From contig NW_006768775.1 of NCBI RefSeq assembly GCF_000204055.1, positions 1,720,850-1,784,849 on the forward strand: a stretch of DNA of 64,000 nucleotides, read 5' to 3'. Both the position numbers and the translations under genes were made by a program. The stretch is from Melampsora larici-populina 98AG31 (taxonomy: Eukaryota > Basidiomycota > Pucciniomycetes > Pucciniales > Melampsoraceae). The notes beneath the pieces were generated by a model. The model made no database searches. It was not told the origin of the DNA and saw only the letters and a program-made list of their open reading frames with translations. Positions 1 to 11,666 of the stretch are shown piece by piece. How positions within the stretch are numbered: position 1 is the stretch's first letter; each line of letters opens with the position of its first letter.

Positions 1-2356
1 AAACTTTACAAGGTATATAACTTAAAACAAGTAAACATATACAAAAACAATATACATATATACAAACCTCTCAATTCTTCAATATAAGCATTGTTCATCT
101 CATTCAATAACTTCACCATCTTCAAGCAACAGTTTCAACTATGATTGGTTTGAAAAATCGAATTTAATTAAGGATGCTAAAAGCAAAGGAAGTTAGTCAA
201 AACATTGATATCAATGTTGAAGGATATCAATTAATGAAACAGAAAAAACATCTAAAAGGACTTACCAAGAAGAAGAATTACAAAATATCGATTTTTTCGA
301 TTTTTAGATGAAACAGGGTTGAGGAAAGAGGCAATTGATTGATTTATTGATTGATAAGTGTCCGAGGCTTGATTTGACTCGGACCGACCTAAAACAAGAC
401 AAAAACAGTGCAGAATAGGTTTCAAGAAGTGGTCAGAAGAAAGGGATGATAAAGACCAAAAATCGAACTTACAATAGGTTTGATTAGGTTTGAAGGACTG
501 GAGTATAAAAGGAAGTGTTGGAGTGATTGAATGTGAAGTTTTGTGTGTCTTATTGTGAGAGTGTGTGTTTTTCTATTTTTGATCGTTATCGAGTTATCGC
601 AGCGAGACCACTATAGTTTTTACTTCTTTTTTTGTGTTATCGAGTTGATTTCTAGAAAAGAAAGCAGAAAAAGGCTGTATAGAGTGTTAGTTTTCTTTCT
701 TTGATTCATCATATTGATAGTTGAAGTCGCGAGTAGAAGGAAACAAGAGTTAAAAAAAAAAGACTTACTTTTATTAATTGTAAGGGTTGGAGAAAGAGTG
801 TTATCGGTGTCATTTCCTCAAACCCTTATTCCTGGGAATTTGAATTCTGGATTTATTATTTTATTTTTTTTATTTTCAATATCCTACTTAACTACTTAGG
901 GGTTTTGTCCTAAGGTAGTAAGGGTATTTGGGCAGTTACAGGTGGAAATAACTGGGTTTTGAAGGTACCAGGGTGTGTAGGGTATTGTTGGGACCTGTAG
1001 AAGTTGAAAATCAAGGTTTTGGAGGGATTTTCAAAGTTTTATTATTTTTTTTGCTTGCTGCGGGAAAGTTTTTTGGAGAACTGCATTGGGGAACATAGTA
1101 AAAAACAGCTTGTTTACATCTGTTTTTGAACCGTAGGACCTTTCCGGGGATTCTTAAAGCTGAACTAAAGCTTGTAGATTGGATAATCAAGGTTGGAAAG
1201 TTTATTCTGGTGGTAGAAAGGTTGGCGAGAAGTGTCTCACTGTATTTTGAGGGCAGCTTAGCGGCGTTTCAGTTACGGCTCTTGGCGGTTTATCCTACTT
1301 GGGTTGTTTCTTCCCCTCGAGGCTCTGCCTACGCTCCACAGCGTAGGAGTTCTACATCTGGTGACTCCACTGGGGCATTTCTTTTGGACAACTTTCACAT
1401 CAAGCAGGAGCTCAATAGTTCAAGTAGTCTACGCTGGCTCAAAAATCTCATTTTCGAACATCATCAAATTTCTCAAAACTCACTCTCAACTCTCTCAATA
1501 CAACCAATCAACTCCATCAAAAATTCTTACTGGGATTCTCATCTTTTATCTTCCATTCTCTTTTATTCTTTACTTTTAGTAAGATGGATTCAGGCCTACG
1601 TGAAGAGTACACGGACAGAAAATATAGTGCATAGAGCCAATTCTTGGTCGATTTGAAAATCAGTAGTACTAGTCTCTTTTTATGTAAATTGTAGAATTAC
1701 AGCTACTAAATATATAAAAGGCATAAAAATACAAATTTGTGTCGCACCGAGATTTAATACAAAAGTATAAAACCTGTTAAATCCGATTGAAAGTGACAGG
1801 TCTCCCGCAAGACATTGTTGAATTGTGTCCAAAACCAGGTTTAATCTAGTTTTGGGCTCTCAGATTTTACTTCGGGTGCATCACACAGACAAAGAATTCT
1901 GCCGTTTAATTCTTTAACGGCTGTAACTTCTTTAATTGGTGCAATACAGTCAAAACTCCCTAAATCCATACCCTGGGGTGGTGTCTAGGACCAAACTTAT
2001 GTTAAGTTTGCTCTAGGACCGTGAATTGTATAGCTCTTTTGAAAACGCCCTGGAGAACCTTGAAGGCTTTTGAAACCTCCATGTAAGCCATGATAATTAT
2101 GGATTTAGAGGGTAATGCCCACTCAAGCAGACCGAATTTTTAGACCTTGATGGGCAGGTTGGGGCAAAAGTATGGCTTTAGCAGTGATAGAGACATTTTT
2201 TCTGACATTTTGATATGGATCAACAGGAGAGGAGATTTAAGTACACCTGTTTCACAAAAGATTGACAACCTTTTTTGGAGAGAGGTGTCTCTGCAGCGGG
2301 TAAAACCAGAACAAAAACTTGATTGCAGATTTATTCTTTTCTGTATTCTTCCAATG
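1..2356. other. Intergenic, no gene seen
   Basis: AT-rich sequence without a convincing coding region. Open frames here are short, overlap one another and have no recognisable motif. A small structure is visible near 1985-2028, where the word TCTAGGACC occurs twice and flanks an 8-bp inverted pair (CAAACTTA/TAAGTTTG). No function is assigned. Confidence 0.5.
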
Positions 2357-2482
2357 GGAATCTGTTTTGGGTTCGGTGGCAAGCGGGACGGTATGCTACA
2401 CATGGAGGTCCGGAGACCTGGATTGCAAAAGTGTGCCCTGGGATGCGGGGCGCTGGAAAAGAGATAACGCTGGCAGGAGTAC
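2357..2482 (-). repeat. Split direct repeat B2 (3' terminal copy)
   Basis: The 126-bp sequence appears identical to B1. A diverged relative that also continues into the adjoining spacer (2483-2530) is found at about 19960-20110. Part of this region therefore belongs to a wider repeat family. Confidence 0.8.
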
Positions 2483-2652
2483 ATGGGGGTGGCCTAACTA
2501 GGCGCTGAGCTCCTCCACTGGAGTGCTCCCCACTCCGAGAGATAGGAATGACCACAATACAAGTTGGATGACCCGATTTACTAAAAAGAAAAATAACGAA
2601 GAAAGCCACTTGAAACTTAACCCAGGTTGTCCTAAGGGTGGTGGGCGGGAAA

Positions 2653-2978
2653 AAAAAATAACAACTAATTATGACGAGATTATTAATGAAATAGGCGCTA
2701 AAATTGAATTGTTTAGCTCAGAAGGTAGAAAAAGGATGTCGATATTGGGAATAATGTAGATGTAATTTTCCTAACAATCTGGAGAACGGGAGAAATGGGC
2801 ACATCAGACTACAAGGTACCCAATCTGGAGTGAAGGAACGACTGAGGTCCATTGGGGGAACCTGTCGATTTGCCATTTTGTTGCACATCTTCTTAGAGTA
2901 GCAAACCTTTCCTGTCGTCTTTGCCAAGTTTCCCTCCCCCTTTTGCAGATTCCACTATGTTAATACACGTACCAACTT
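2653..2978 (-). repeat. Split direct repeat A2 (internal 3' copy)
   Basis: This is the second copy of the 326-bp A repeat. It abuts B1 with only 3 bases between them (2979-2981), as expected for split direct repeats. It is separated from B2 by 170 unexplained bases. Confidence 0.85.
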
Positions 2979-2981
2979 TGA

Positions 2982-3107
2982 GGAATCTGTTTTGGGTTCG
3001 GTGGCAAGCGGGACGGTATGCTACACATGGAGGTCCGGAGACCTGGATTGCAAAAGTGTGCCCTGGGATGCGGGGCGCTGGAAAAGAGATAACGCTGGCA
3101 GGAGTAC
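2982..3107 (-). repeat. Split direct repeat B1
   Basis: The 126-bp sequence appears identical to 2357-2482. It lies immediately downstream (minus sense) of the coding part and next to A2. Confidence 0.85.
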
Positions 3108-3585
3108 GACCGCCCTTGTAGTGATAGAGAGTTGGTGATGGTAGTAAGAAGAGATCTTGATGTACGGCGGTTGATGCCGAGGTTGTACGACTCCTGGAAC
3201 GTGCGAATAAGCATGCCTGCGAAATTCAAATTTGTGTTAGCCTTTGTGTAATGTGCGGATAACCCACTGGGCTTAGCGTACTAGCACAAAGGTTCTCTTG
3301 AGTAAGAGATTTCCCCGACTTCGTCAGAACGGGTAGACGACGTTCATGAAGGAGACGAAGTCGTCAGCGGACGGCTCGAGCTGTGGGAAGCTGGGAGCTT
3401 ACCTCCAAAGTGGCGTGAGCCTCGGTTGGGGTGCTGACCAACGCGGTGAACCGTGTTGATGTGTAAAGCATCTGCGAGAGATGTTTTGTTAGCCTTTGCA
3501 GCGAAGTCCCGGAGGGACGAATCACTTACTCGTGCTGATCGCCGAGGGGACTGGAGCAATTGTCTGGAAATGAGGTCTGCGACTT

Positions 3586-4692
3586 CTATACATTGGCTGT
3601 ATAAGAGAGAGAACAGGACCAAATTGAGCCAAAGATGTAACAACACCGGTGGTGAATGTAGGAGCCACGTACAGGAGCTTTTGCTGGAAATTGGACTTGC
3701 TCTCCTAATGTGAGTCCGACCTGCGGCATGTTGTCGACCTGGCTTTTCATGTTTAGGATAGGGTGGTTTCTGACGTAGAGTGACCATGCGTTTGAAGACC
3801 ATCGTCCTATTTGTTGGATTTTGCTTGCGCACAGGCCTGCCTGGGCTAGCGCCGTCCCTCCGCCGGCACGTAGGGAGTGGCCAGTGCGGTTGTTGCCAAA
3901 GATTGATTGCAGCCAATCCATGAACCATGAACGAGTTGGTGATTGGCCATTTTCCCTTAGCAGCAGGAGTAGATGGGCTGGGAATTTTTCGTCTTGCAGG
4001 TTGATGTACCGGGCGAGGGTTCTCACCGGGCATAGATGGCTGTGTGGTCGCTTGATGATCACTACCGGGGTGCCTTTGTACAGCTTGTCTGCTTTGTGAT
4101 ACGGAAGATGGTAGGATGCGGCCAAGCCGCAGAGGGAGATGAGCACAGATGACCGTTTGATGATTTTCCTTTCGTTGCAAAAGTCGATGGTATTGGGTGA
4201 GACGAGTTCTCCTAGCCGGTGGAGGGCGGCAAACCCTAACACTAAGATGGGGTTAAACAACAAGTCGTCGAAGGTTGAGTTTGCTGAATTGGAGGCAATT
4301 TCCAAATCGAGGATGGTGAAGGCTGGTGCTTGTTTGATTCCTGATGAGAACTGCTTTTCACAGCCAGTGATGGATTCTTTCACTCGGTCTGACAGTCTCG
4401 CTTGCAGGACGTGTGGGAATTTGGGTTTGAAGTGGTTGACTATGCCGGTGAGGTAAGTTTTTATTGTTGAGGGTTGGACTTCTCGCCCAATGACTGAGAC
4501 GAAGTGGGCGAGGTTGACTTCAGACGGGTCTACGGGATGGTGTTGGCTTTCGCAGAATGCAATGAATCTTTGGGCACCACAGGCATACTTAGCTTTAGAC
4601 GATGGTTCTAAGCACATGTTCCTGTCGGACGCGTTAAGTTTCTCTTTCTCTTCGAATGATAGTAATTGAGTTTTGAAGGATTTCGGCGGCAT
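3586..4692 (-). CDS. Tyrosine recombinase of the Ngaro-like element
   Basis: The 368-residue frame encodes a phage-integrase-fold tyrosine recombinase that would insert the circular DNA copy of the element. The N-terminal part (about 25-110) resembles a core-binding SAM-like domain, with a line typical of these enzymes (PSTIKTYLTGI). Catalytic landmarks are the first Arg in ALHRLGEL (about residue 185), the H-x-x-R box in GHSLRAGG (about 275) and the nucleophile Tyr in WSLYVRNHP (about 310). All are intact. The start at 4692 overlaps the end of the RT/RNase H frame by 85 bases in another frame, the usual compact layout. Residues after about 335 have no clear family match. No internal stop is seen, so this is the best preserved frame of the element. 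Confidence 0.85.
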   Translation of the reverse strand: MPPKSFKTQLLSFEEKEKLNASDRNMCLEPSSKAKYACGAQRFIAFCESQHHPVDPSEVNLAHFVSVIGREVQPSTIKTYLTGIVNHFKPKFPHVLQARLSDRVKESITGCEKQFSSGIKQAPAFTILDLEIASNSANSTFDDLLFNPILVLGFAALHRLGELVSPNTIDFCNERKIIKRSSVLISLCGLAASYHLPYHKADKLYKGTPVVIIKRPHSHLCPVRTLARYINLQDEKFPAHLLLLLRENGQSPTRSWFMDWLQSIFGNNRTGHSLRAGGGTALAQAGLCASKIQQIGRWSSNAWSLYVRNHPILNMKSQVDNMPQVGLTLGEQVQFPAKAPVRGSYIHHRCCYIFGSIWSCSLSYTANV

Positions 4693-6698
4693 AGTGAAAA
4701 AGAGTCGATCAAGGGAAAGTGAAATGTTTTTTGACTTTTTTGAATTTTTATTAGAGAGAAAGATAGAAACAGAATGTCAAAAGAGTATTTTGAGCGCCTG
4801 ATCCCGCCTTCCAGGAATTTAGGGATGGCTGGGAGGGTGATATGCACTCTTGAAGGGGGGGCGCCGTCAGCTGAGATGATCTTCTGTCTTGACAGGGCGT
4901 CCGCAATCACGTTTCGGTCACCCGCGACGTGTCTTACCACTACATTAAGGGACCGTTCCAACATTCTGTTTACCGCGTGCCTAAACAGGACTCTGGTTAA
5001 GTCGGTTGGTGCATGTGATCCAAAGAGGTAACACACTGACTGGTTGTCGGTGAAGATCAGGATTTTTTGGGCGTTGGTTGCAACCGCTAGGTCGATAGCC
5101 GTGACTACCGCGAACAATTCGGCCCAGTAGTTGTCTCTGGCTGGGGCGGGAAATGACAGGTTCCATGTCTGGTTTGTTCGAGGATTCCATATGCCCATGC
5201 CCGTAGGGCAGGCATCACAGAAGAAGATTGTTTCTGCCAAGCTGAGATGCCAATGGAAAGACTCCATGATGCGACGGCCGTTCCAGGACTCCAGTGTGTC
5301 CGCTAACCAGGTGAGGTCTTCTTTCGTTGACTTGTTGAGAGGGACGTGAGCGTTCCGCATGTTTTTACCGGCGATTTTGTCCCAGGAGGATTGCAATGCC
5401 CAGCGGCCTAGGGGAAAGGCGTTTAAAGCCCAGTTCGCCCACCCGGTGAGGCGTTGCCACTCGACTAGTGGTTGGGAAACGGAACAAGTGAAGGAACGGA
5501 GTTGAGAAACCAACACAAGGCGTTTTTCTTCTGTCAAAGAGATCGTCATAGTGTCGGAATCAATGAGGTGGCCTATCACTTCTAATTTGCTTCCCCAAAT
5601 CTGTTTCTCCCAGGCCCATGGGATTCCCAAGTAGTCGAACAGGGAGAGGAACTTGGCTTGGTTCAGTGGAATTACGTGGGCTTTGAACAATACCATATCC
5701 TCAGCGTATTTGGCTCCCCAGGAGTCATCCATGTAGGCATTGAGCCCTGTGATGCCTAACTGATAATGAGCTATCCATAAGATGAGTGAGAAAAAGCTAC
5801 ACCAAATCTTGGGAGAGCTTGCACAGCCGAAGTTGACGCATCTGTCGATATGGTACATTCTCTCCACGAAGATGGCTTGGCGCAATTGCCATTGAAGGTG
5901 TACTCCCAAGATTCGGCAGGCGGAATCCACGTCCGACTTCCATATGATCAGGCGTCTAGTTTGATGGATGCCTTTCCTGGTCCATAAGTATCTTGAATTT
6001 TGTACTGAAGCGCTGGATGGTGGGTGTTGAAGGTGGAGCAGAGAAGGGATGAATGAAGAAATGGAATCGAGTTTGATTCTGATTTGATTGCGGTCAATGA
6101 GGTCATTGGGAGCCAGGCTGCCGAAGCTCATGTTCGTGCACATTAGAGTCTTCCCAGAGTGTTTATTTGTAGCTAAGCAGAGAGGAGCCGTTTTCATTCC
6201 ATGGAAAGGTGAGTGAAAGCCTTCCGAGAATCTTTCCAGGAGCACCTCCTTGTCTCGAGTTTTTCGGATGATGGCCAAACCCTCTTCTGTCGAGACGTGG
6301 TTTGCGTGCAACGTCGTATTGTTGGAAGGGAGGGACGACATGGGCTAAAACCCGTTGGTGATGCCTGAGAGAATGGATTGGACAAATTTTGGATTGGGGT
6401 GGTTTTTGGTCATTAAGCCTATGCGGCAGCTTTTGATAGGGCACACAATCTTAAATATATGGGGATTCTTTTTGATGGCGAAGGCTGCAAACGGGTCCGA
6501 TGCTAAAGGAGGTGGGGGTGGAAGAGGCTCCGCGTCGACGGAGAAATTGACGGAAGGTGAGTAGTGTACCATGTCTTCCTCGATTTCCAACCCTCTAAGG
6601 AATTTTCTGGCATTGGGCTTATGCGTGTGCGATGCGTCCTCGATGATCGGCATCGCATCCCACTTTGTTGCATAAGTTATGTCGTCTGCTGCATTCAT
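4608..6698 (-). pseudogene. Reverse transcriptase/RNase H (pol) with in-frame stop
   Basis: The frame reads from ATG 6698 to the stop at 4608. An in-frame TAG at 6347-6345 interrupts it just after a segment (FVQSILSGITNGF) that commonly leads into the RT of fungal Ngaro elements; the frame then continues with MSSLPSNN at 6341. Reverse transcriptase landmarks are DVDSACRI, FGCASSPKI and the catalytic YMDD box (about 5725-5735). RNase H landmarks downstream are FCDACPTGMG, the WAELFAVV helix, the FTDNQS box and the final HVAGDRNVIADALSR. The product would copy element RNA into DNA. The start overlaps the gag end by 80 bases in a different frame. CAG to TAG is a plausible origin of the stop, which makes this a recently inactivated copy. 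Readthrough cannot be excluded from sequence alone. Confidence 0.8.
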
Positions 6699-8514
6699 CG
6701 TCTGACTTTTTGCACATACTAGTGTTCCAGTTATTACAAGGAGTGTCGCTGAGCCTCCAAGAGGCAGAATCCTTGATCTCGTACGGGAAGTCGATCCTGG
6801 ATTTGGTTTTCTTTGGTGCCGGTTTTGGTTTTGGTTTCTGGTATGAGGTGGTGGACGTTTTAGATGTGGAAGATTTGGTGTGTAAAGGTTGGTCTTTGAT
6901 GACTTCCGCGCCATTGCCCAACCGGCTGAATCTGCCGTAAAGAATTTTGCTCTCCAAGTATTTGAGTTTTGGGTTGGAAAAATCGCCAAATGGAATGTTG
7001 GTCTGACGAGAGAATTGAAGGCGTAACGCCGAATCAAAGTCTCGAACGTCTTTCCAATGGATTCCCGTTGATGGGTCGCTAACAAACTCGATGATGTATT
7101 TGAAGTAATCCTTAATCTTATGGAGTGCAGGTGCAAAGGCAGTGCAATAAGCGTTGTCCAAGATGTCGATAAGGTGTAACCAATGGGTTTTGTCTTGTAT
7201 TGGAACCCCCTTAATCTTCTCGTCGAATTCGAGGTCTTTCGACTCGTTGATCTTGATTGTTTTGATTGCACCGGGTTTCCCGTAGAGTTCTGCATAAACT
7301 TTTTCCAGATCCACATATTTGTACTCCAACAGGTCTCTTGACTGAGATGAAGGCCACTGATTGGGTTTTGCTGAACATGCTTCAAATAAGTCGGCGGCAC
7401 GTTTAATATCTTCTTTGTATTCGGCTTTGATCCTTTTGATTTCTCTAACGAGGGGATCCGTGTGTTGATCGTGTTCTGAAGATTCGACTGTCTGAAAAGC
7501 CAACTTTTTGGGCGCCTTGTTGGCAGATGCCACAAACTTTTTGAACACTTTCTCGACATTTGACGTTGAACCGTGTTCTGGCGAGGAGGAGACACGGTGT
7601 CGTTTCCCTTTGTCAACAATGGGCATCCTGTCCGTATTGATTCTGTTGAAGATAGACGAATCGATGCGGTTGAGGAGAGGAGGCTCTCGAGGCCTTTCTG
7701 GGGAGTTGTCAAAACGTGTTCTACGATTATCGAATCCTTGTGAAGTGTCACGTTGTCTCGGGGACGCAACGTTTTCGTAGTTGGAATGTCTTGGTTGATC
7801 CTCTGCCCTTTGGCGTCTAGGAGGAGTAGGAGAGAATCGACGCCTGTCTGGACTCTTGGAACGCCGGCGAGATCTTCCGGGGCTTCTAGATCGACGCCGA
7901 GATCTTTCTGGAGAGCGTCTAGATGGTTGGTGGCGAGGAACAGAGTCGAATCTACGCCTGGTAGGGCTCCTTGATTTTCTACGTCGGGATGGACTGCCTC
8001 GACGAGATTGGCGACGTGGACTCCTAGAACGTTCTGTACCCTTCCTATGAAGAGAGGAAGGGCCTGGGTCTGCAGCATGTCTCGCTGCGGAGCTAGCCTT
8101 CGATATATCCGCGAGGAGGTGGTCATCAACTGAGAAGATGAATGAACCCTCCGCTGGACGTCTGAAAGGACAAGCCGGCATGAGAACCGCTGGATCGGAT
8201 TGGAAAAGGGCCTTCATAGACTTGGGCCACACGTAGTTACTTCCAACCATTTTGTGAATAGGCCGGCCCGCTCTCGTATTGAGCTCGATTGCTGCTCTAG
8301 CGAAAACTGAGAAGTTGTAGATAAACTCCTCCACGTCATCCTCTCTAGGAGGGGAGACCTCAGCGTAGAGACCTCACAAGACACGCATAGAAATGACTCT
8401 GCTGCTGCCAGCTTTGTCATAGTTGTACAGAATCTCTTTGACCCTTTCGAATGAATGAGTCAAATTATTGACTTGGTCAATTTCTTGATGAGACAGTTCT
8501 TTATCATTTTGCAT
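6619..8514 (-). pseudogene. Gag-like protein of Ngaro-like element, in-frame stop
   Basis: The reading frame opens at ATG 8514 and continues to 6619 except for one in-frame TGA at 8376-8374. The N-terminal 45 codons upstream of the stop read as a normal helical protein, so the stop looks like a lesion and not the true start. The middle (about residues 155-265) is a basic Arg/Ser-rich tract with many SR, RS and SPxR words. The C-terminal end has Cys/His residues (CNNWNTSMCKK, CSRRHNLCNKVGCDADH) that could form a zinc finger. This architecture fits a nucleic-acid-binding Gag. The overlapping long frame 6345-8129 is mostly a shadow of this one, apart from its end, which is the start of pol. Confidence 0.7.
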
Positions 8515-8533
8515 GGCTTTACAAAGAAAAAAG

Positions 8534-8859
8534 AAAAAATAACAACTAATTATGACGAGACCATTAATGAAATAGGCGCTAAAATTGAATTGTTTAGCTC
8601 AGAAGGTAGAAAAAGGATGTCGATATTGGGAATAATGTAGATGTAATTTTCCTAACAATCTGGAGAACGGGAGAAATGGGCACATCAGACTACAAGGTAC
8701 CCAATCTGGAGTGAAGGAACGACTGAGGTCCATTGGGGGAACCTGTTGATTTGCCATTTTGTTGCACATCTTCTTAGAGTAGCAAACCTTTCCTGTTGTC
8801 TTTGCCAAGTTTCCCTCCCCCTTTCGCAGATTCCACTATGTTAATACACGTACCAACTT
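8534..8859 (-). repeat. Split direct repeat A1 (5' terminal copy)
   Basis: The 326-bp copy matches 2653-2978 in direct orientation at a constant offset of 5881. The few differences I see are mostly C/T transitions. This is the outer 5' end of the retrotransposon when read on the minus strand. Confidence 0.85.
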
Positions 8860-11483
8860 CGAAGCCAAGAGACAAAACCAAATGAGGAACCAAACCCGGG
8901 TTTTGCACGTCACCAAGATTTTCAAAAAAAAACAATCTTGGTTGAAATGGCTGTCATCCAAGTTTTACCCTGTGCCACAAATGTGGAAGCCATACCCTAT
9001 GGCTTTGGGGTGTTTAAGAATTTAGTGAGTTATGTGTTTAGAGGGTTTTGACTGCATGCAATTCACCAACTTTGCACTTCAAAAAAAGGATTTTACTAAA
9101 GCCACCCCCCTGTGGGGCTTGACTGCCCCCTTTTTGCTGGGGAAAAGAAAAATATAAGTGTACATTATAAACGTGGGATGGGAAGGGGGTGTGGAACCAT
9201 CTGAAATTTGGGTGAATTGAAACCAAAATGAAAACTGGTATCTGGTCCCATATACATAGATGCATGATCATTCTGGTTCACAATGTCTTGGAAATTGTAT
9301 GCTGGTTCCTAGGCCTAAAAGGTGATTCACCAGCTACAAATGGACATGATCCCAATAGCTGTAGTCTTGCAGGCTACATACATTTAGATTGTGGAGAAAT
9401 GGGAAGTTTGATAGGGTGAAATGAAACTATGTAAACAAAACAAAACATGGCCTAAATTGTGAGGAGTTTGAACAACTTGAGATTGAGACATGAGTGGAAG
9501 AACCTTTCTGTCTTATTTCCTTCCTCAAAGCTGAGATATCAGTGTTAACACTCAGGTACAATTGATCCATAACCTTCTGGTTTGATTGTTTCAAACCCTA
9601 GAGTCTAGATCAACAGCATGGCAATTGCAATGGCCAGGCTCCACTCAGACAGTTACTAATTTGAGGGTCCAAATTGTTTCAAAAAGCTCTGGTTGTTTTT
9701 AAAACAGTGCCATGCCATGAGCCTTGTGGTCTCCACCTACCAGCAGGAGGATGAAGTTTGAGTTTTGGGTGATCATTGCAAGAATATTGCAGTGGAGGTT
9801 TGTTGAGGTTTTTCTCTCACTCCAATCTGTGTTTCCTGGCTAATTTAGAGGATACAGATTCCAGGAGGTGCTGTTTTTGAGGCTGCCCCCTGTATCTCTT
9901 AAAATCTTGCAATCCACCATGTTGGTATCCTTGTAGCACGTTGAGATGCACACATGGAGAGTTTTGAAGACAATCAGAAAATCCTTTGGTAGGCTTTAGA
10001 CTGAGATTGGTGTTTAGTACCCTTTGTGAATGATCATTTGACTAAAGGATTTGTAGGATCCTTTGTCAGTAGTTGGGGTTCTCTGTGTCAACATCCCAGT
10101 TTACAAAGGGAAGACGTGCCTATTCATTATGTCTGTGTAGGATTTGCTCATCAATGAGCCCACACCAACTCCCTTCAAGGCAGAAAGGGAAGTCGTGCAC
10201 ACTCATTGACAAGCAAACAGTACCCGGACATGCACTGCCAGCATAGATGCCTTGGGTTGAGAAATCCAAGGCATCATCGGAGGCAAATCCTTGGACAGAC
10301 CTTGTCCAAGGTTTTTGCCCTGAGAATTACCTTGGATCAAAACCTTGGGAAGCTTCTGTCCCAGGTTTTGCATCCGAGGATACCTCAGATTACAAAATCC
10401 AAGGTAAATATGTTGGTGGTGATGGTGATTGTGGAGACCTCTTTAGAGGATCTTTCAAGTATGTATTAAAAGTCTTTGGTGTGTGCATGTAAATGTGCTA
10501 CAAGGATACAGACATGGTGATCAGCTTGCTAGACCCCCCCTACATGGAATAGGCAACATTCTCAATCAATATACAGCATAACGGGGACGGTCAAGCCTCA
10601 CATGGGGGGGCTGGTTTTAATAAAATCCTAACCAAATGGACTCTGTTAGCCTAACATGATATGTAGTTGCCAAGCTTTGAGTCCCTAATGTTTGCCGCAG
10701 ACCCTGCATTAATACATACATAAAACTAAATTTGTATATGCCCAATCATATCCAAATTATAGAATTTTCTCACCCGTCCAAGCTGTTTCCAAATGGGTCA
10801 ACCCACCATTGACAATCATCTACAGTTTGCCAAGCACAAAGATGAACTTGTTTGCAATCTTCCACTTGGAATCCTTAAAATACCATAGGAAGCTTAGTGC
10901 AAAAGAATTAATAGATGGCCATGCTTGAGCAGTGAGGTGGCTGTAACCAAAATGAGGAAAATCATTCAGCATCTGCAGGATATAAAGTACAATCCGGGCA
11001 TGTGTGGCCTTGTGCCCAGATTTTTTTGACTGTAGATTTGGATTTTCTGGGCAAAAGTCCAGGCCTGGGATTGAAATTTACTACCAAAAAAATTCTGGGC
11101 ACAAGGCTTCTACTTTGTATCTGGTAATTGACTTATCACCTTTTAGCATCTTGAATTCCTCAACTGTCTTGGCTCTGCAAATTGTTCCACCACTCAGTAA
11201 AACAAAGTGACCCCACTCCCTCAACATCCCTACATGTATACCCCATTATCCTGCATTTACACCTACCAGCCCATATCAGCTGGTACCCAGCCCTCAACCC
11301 ATCTCATAAAAAGTGACTGGCATCCCAACAGGCCTTATGTGTCCCTGCCATAACTGCCAGACCTGATCAACACACTTGAACTTTTATTGCAGGCGTGAAA
11401 ACAGAAGTAGCCATCTACTCAACATGACATCAATATTCTGACCAAAGTGACCATTCTGGTGCAAGCTCAACCATGGTTATATA
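8860..11483. other. Intergenic, no gene seen
   Basis: There is no convincing coding region. The sequence is unique-looking AT-rich DNA with pyrimidine/purine tracts. The only local structure noted is a cluster of CCTTGG/CCAAGG words at about 10248-10402, listed separately. Confidence 0.4.
10248..10402. repeat. Cluster of CCTTGG/CCAAGG words
   Basis: CCTTGG or its complement CCAAGG recurs roughly every 15-40 bases (about eight times), often in pairs able to form hairpins such as CCTTGTCCAAGG and CCTTGGATCAAAACCTTGG. It may be a degenerate minisatellite or an old inverted-repeat remnant. Confidence 0.4.
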
Positions 11484-11666
11484 CACTGCAAATATAATGT
11501 GTTTCTCCACGGTGAAAAATGATTACATTTAATTCAAAAAATGATTGAAAGTGCATTAAATCTACATTAAATCTGCATTTTTCTGCATTAAATCTGCATT
11601 ATTAATTATTTTGTGCATTAAGTGCAATCATTTTTCACTGTGGAGAAACACATTATATTTGCAGTG
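11484..11666. mobile_element. 183-bp palindromic MITE with CACTG ends
   Basis: About 41 bp at the left end (starting CACTGCAAATATAATGTG) is repeated inverted at the right end with one or two mismatches. The core contains repeated TTAAATCTGCATT words. The base triplet ATA flanks both sides (11481-11483 and 11667-11669). CACTG-type ends with a 3-bp duplication recall CACTA-type elements. The family is inferred and the inverted repeat itself is plain in the sequence. Confidence 0.65.

Larger units (their letters stand above)
2357..8859 (-). mobile_element. Ngaro/DIRS-like tyrosine-recombinase retrotransposon
   Basis: The element reads on the minus strand. It starts with repeat A1 (8859-8534), followed by a gag-like frame, an RT/RNase H frame and a tyrosine recombinase frame. 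It ends with B1 (3107-2982), A2 (2978-2653) and B2 (2482-2357). The order A1-ORFs-B1-A2-B2 is the split direct repeat layout of Ngaro and PAT elements, which integrate with a tyrosine recombinase instead of a DDE integrase and so leave no target duplication; none is seen. A1 and A2 differ at only a few positions in 326 bp and B1/B2 appear identical over 126 bp, suggesting recent insertion. The gag and pol frames each carry one in-frame stop, so this copy is probably non-autonomous. The 170 bp between A2 and B2 (2483-2652) does not fit the textbook layout. Confidence 0.85.

Noticed and set aside
6345..8129. Long 594-codon minus-strand open frame overlapping gag
   Set aside because: It overlaps the better gag frame with Arg/Ser and Cys/His features. 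Only its last ~117 codons (from 6698) look coding, and they belong to the start of pol.
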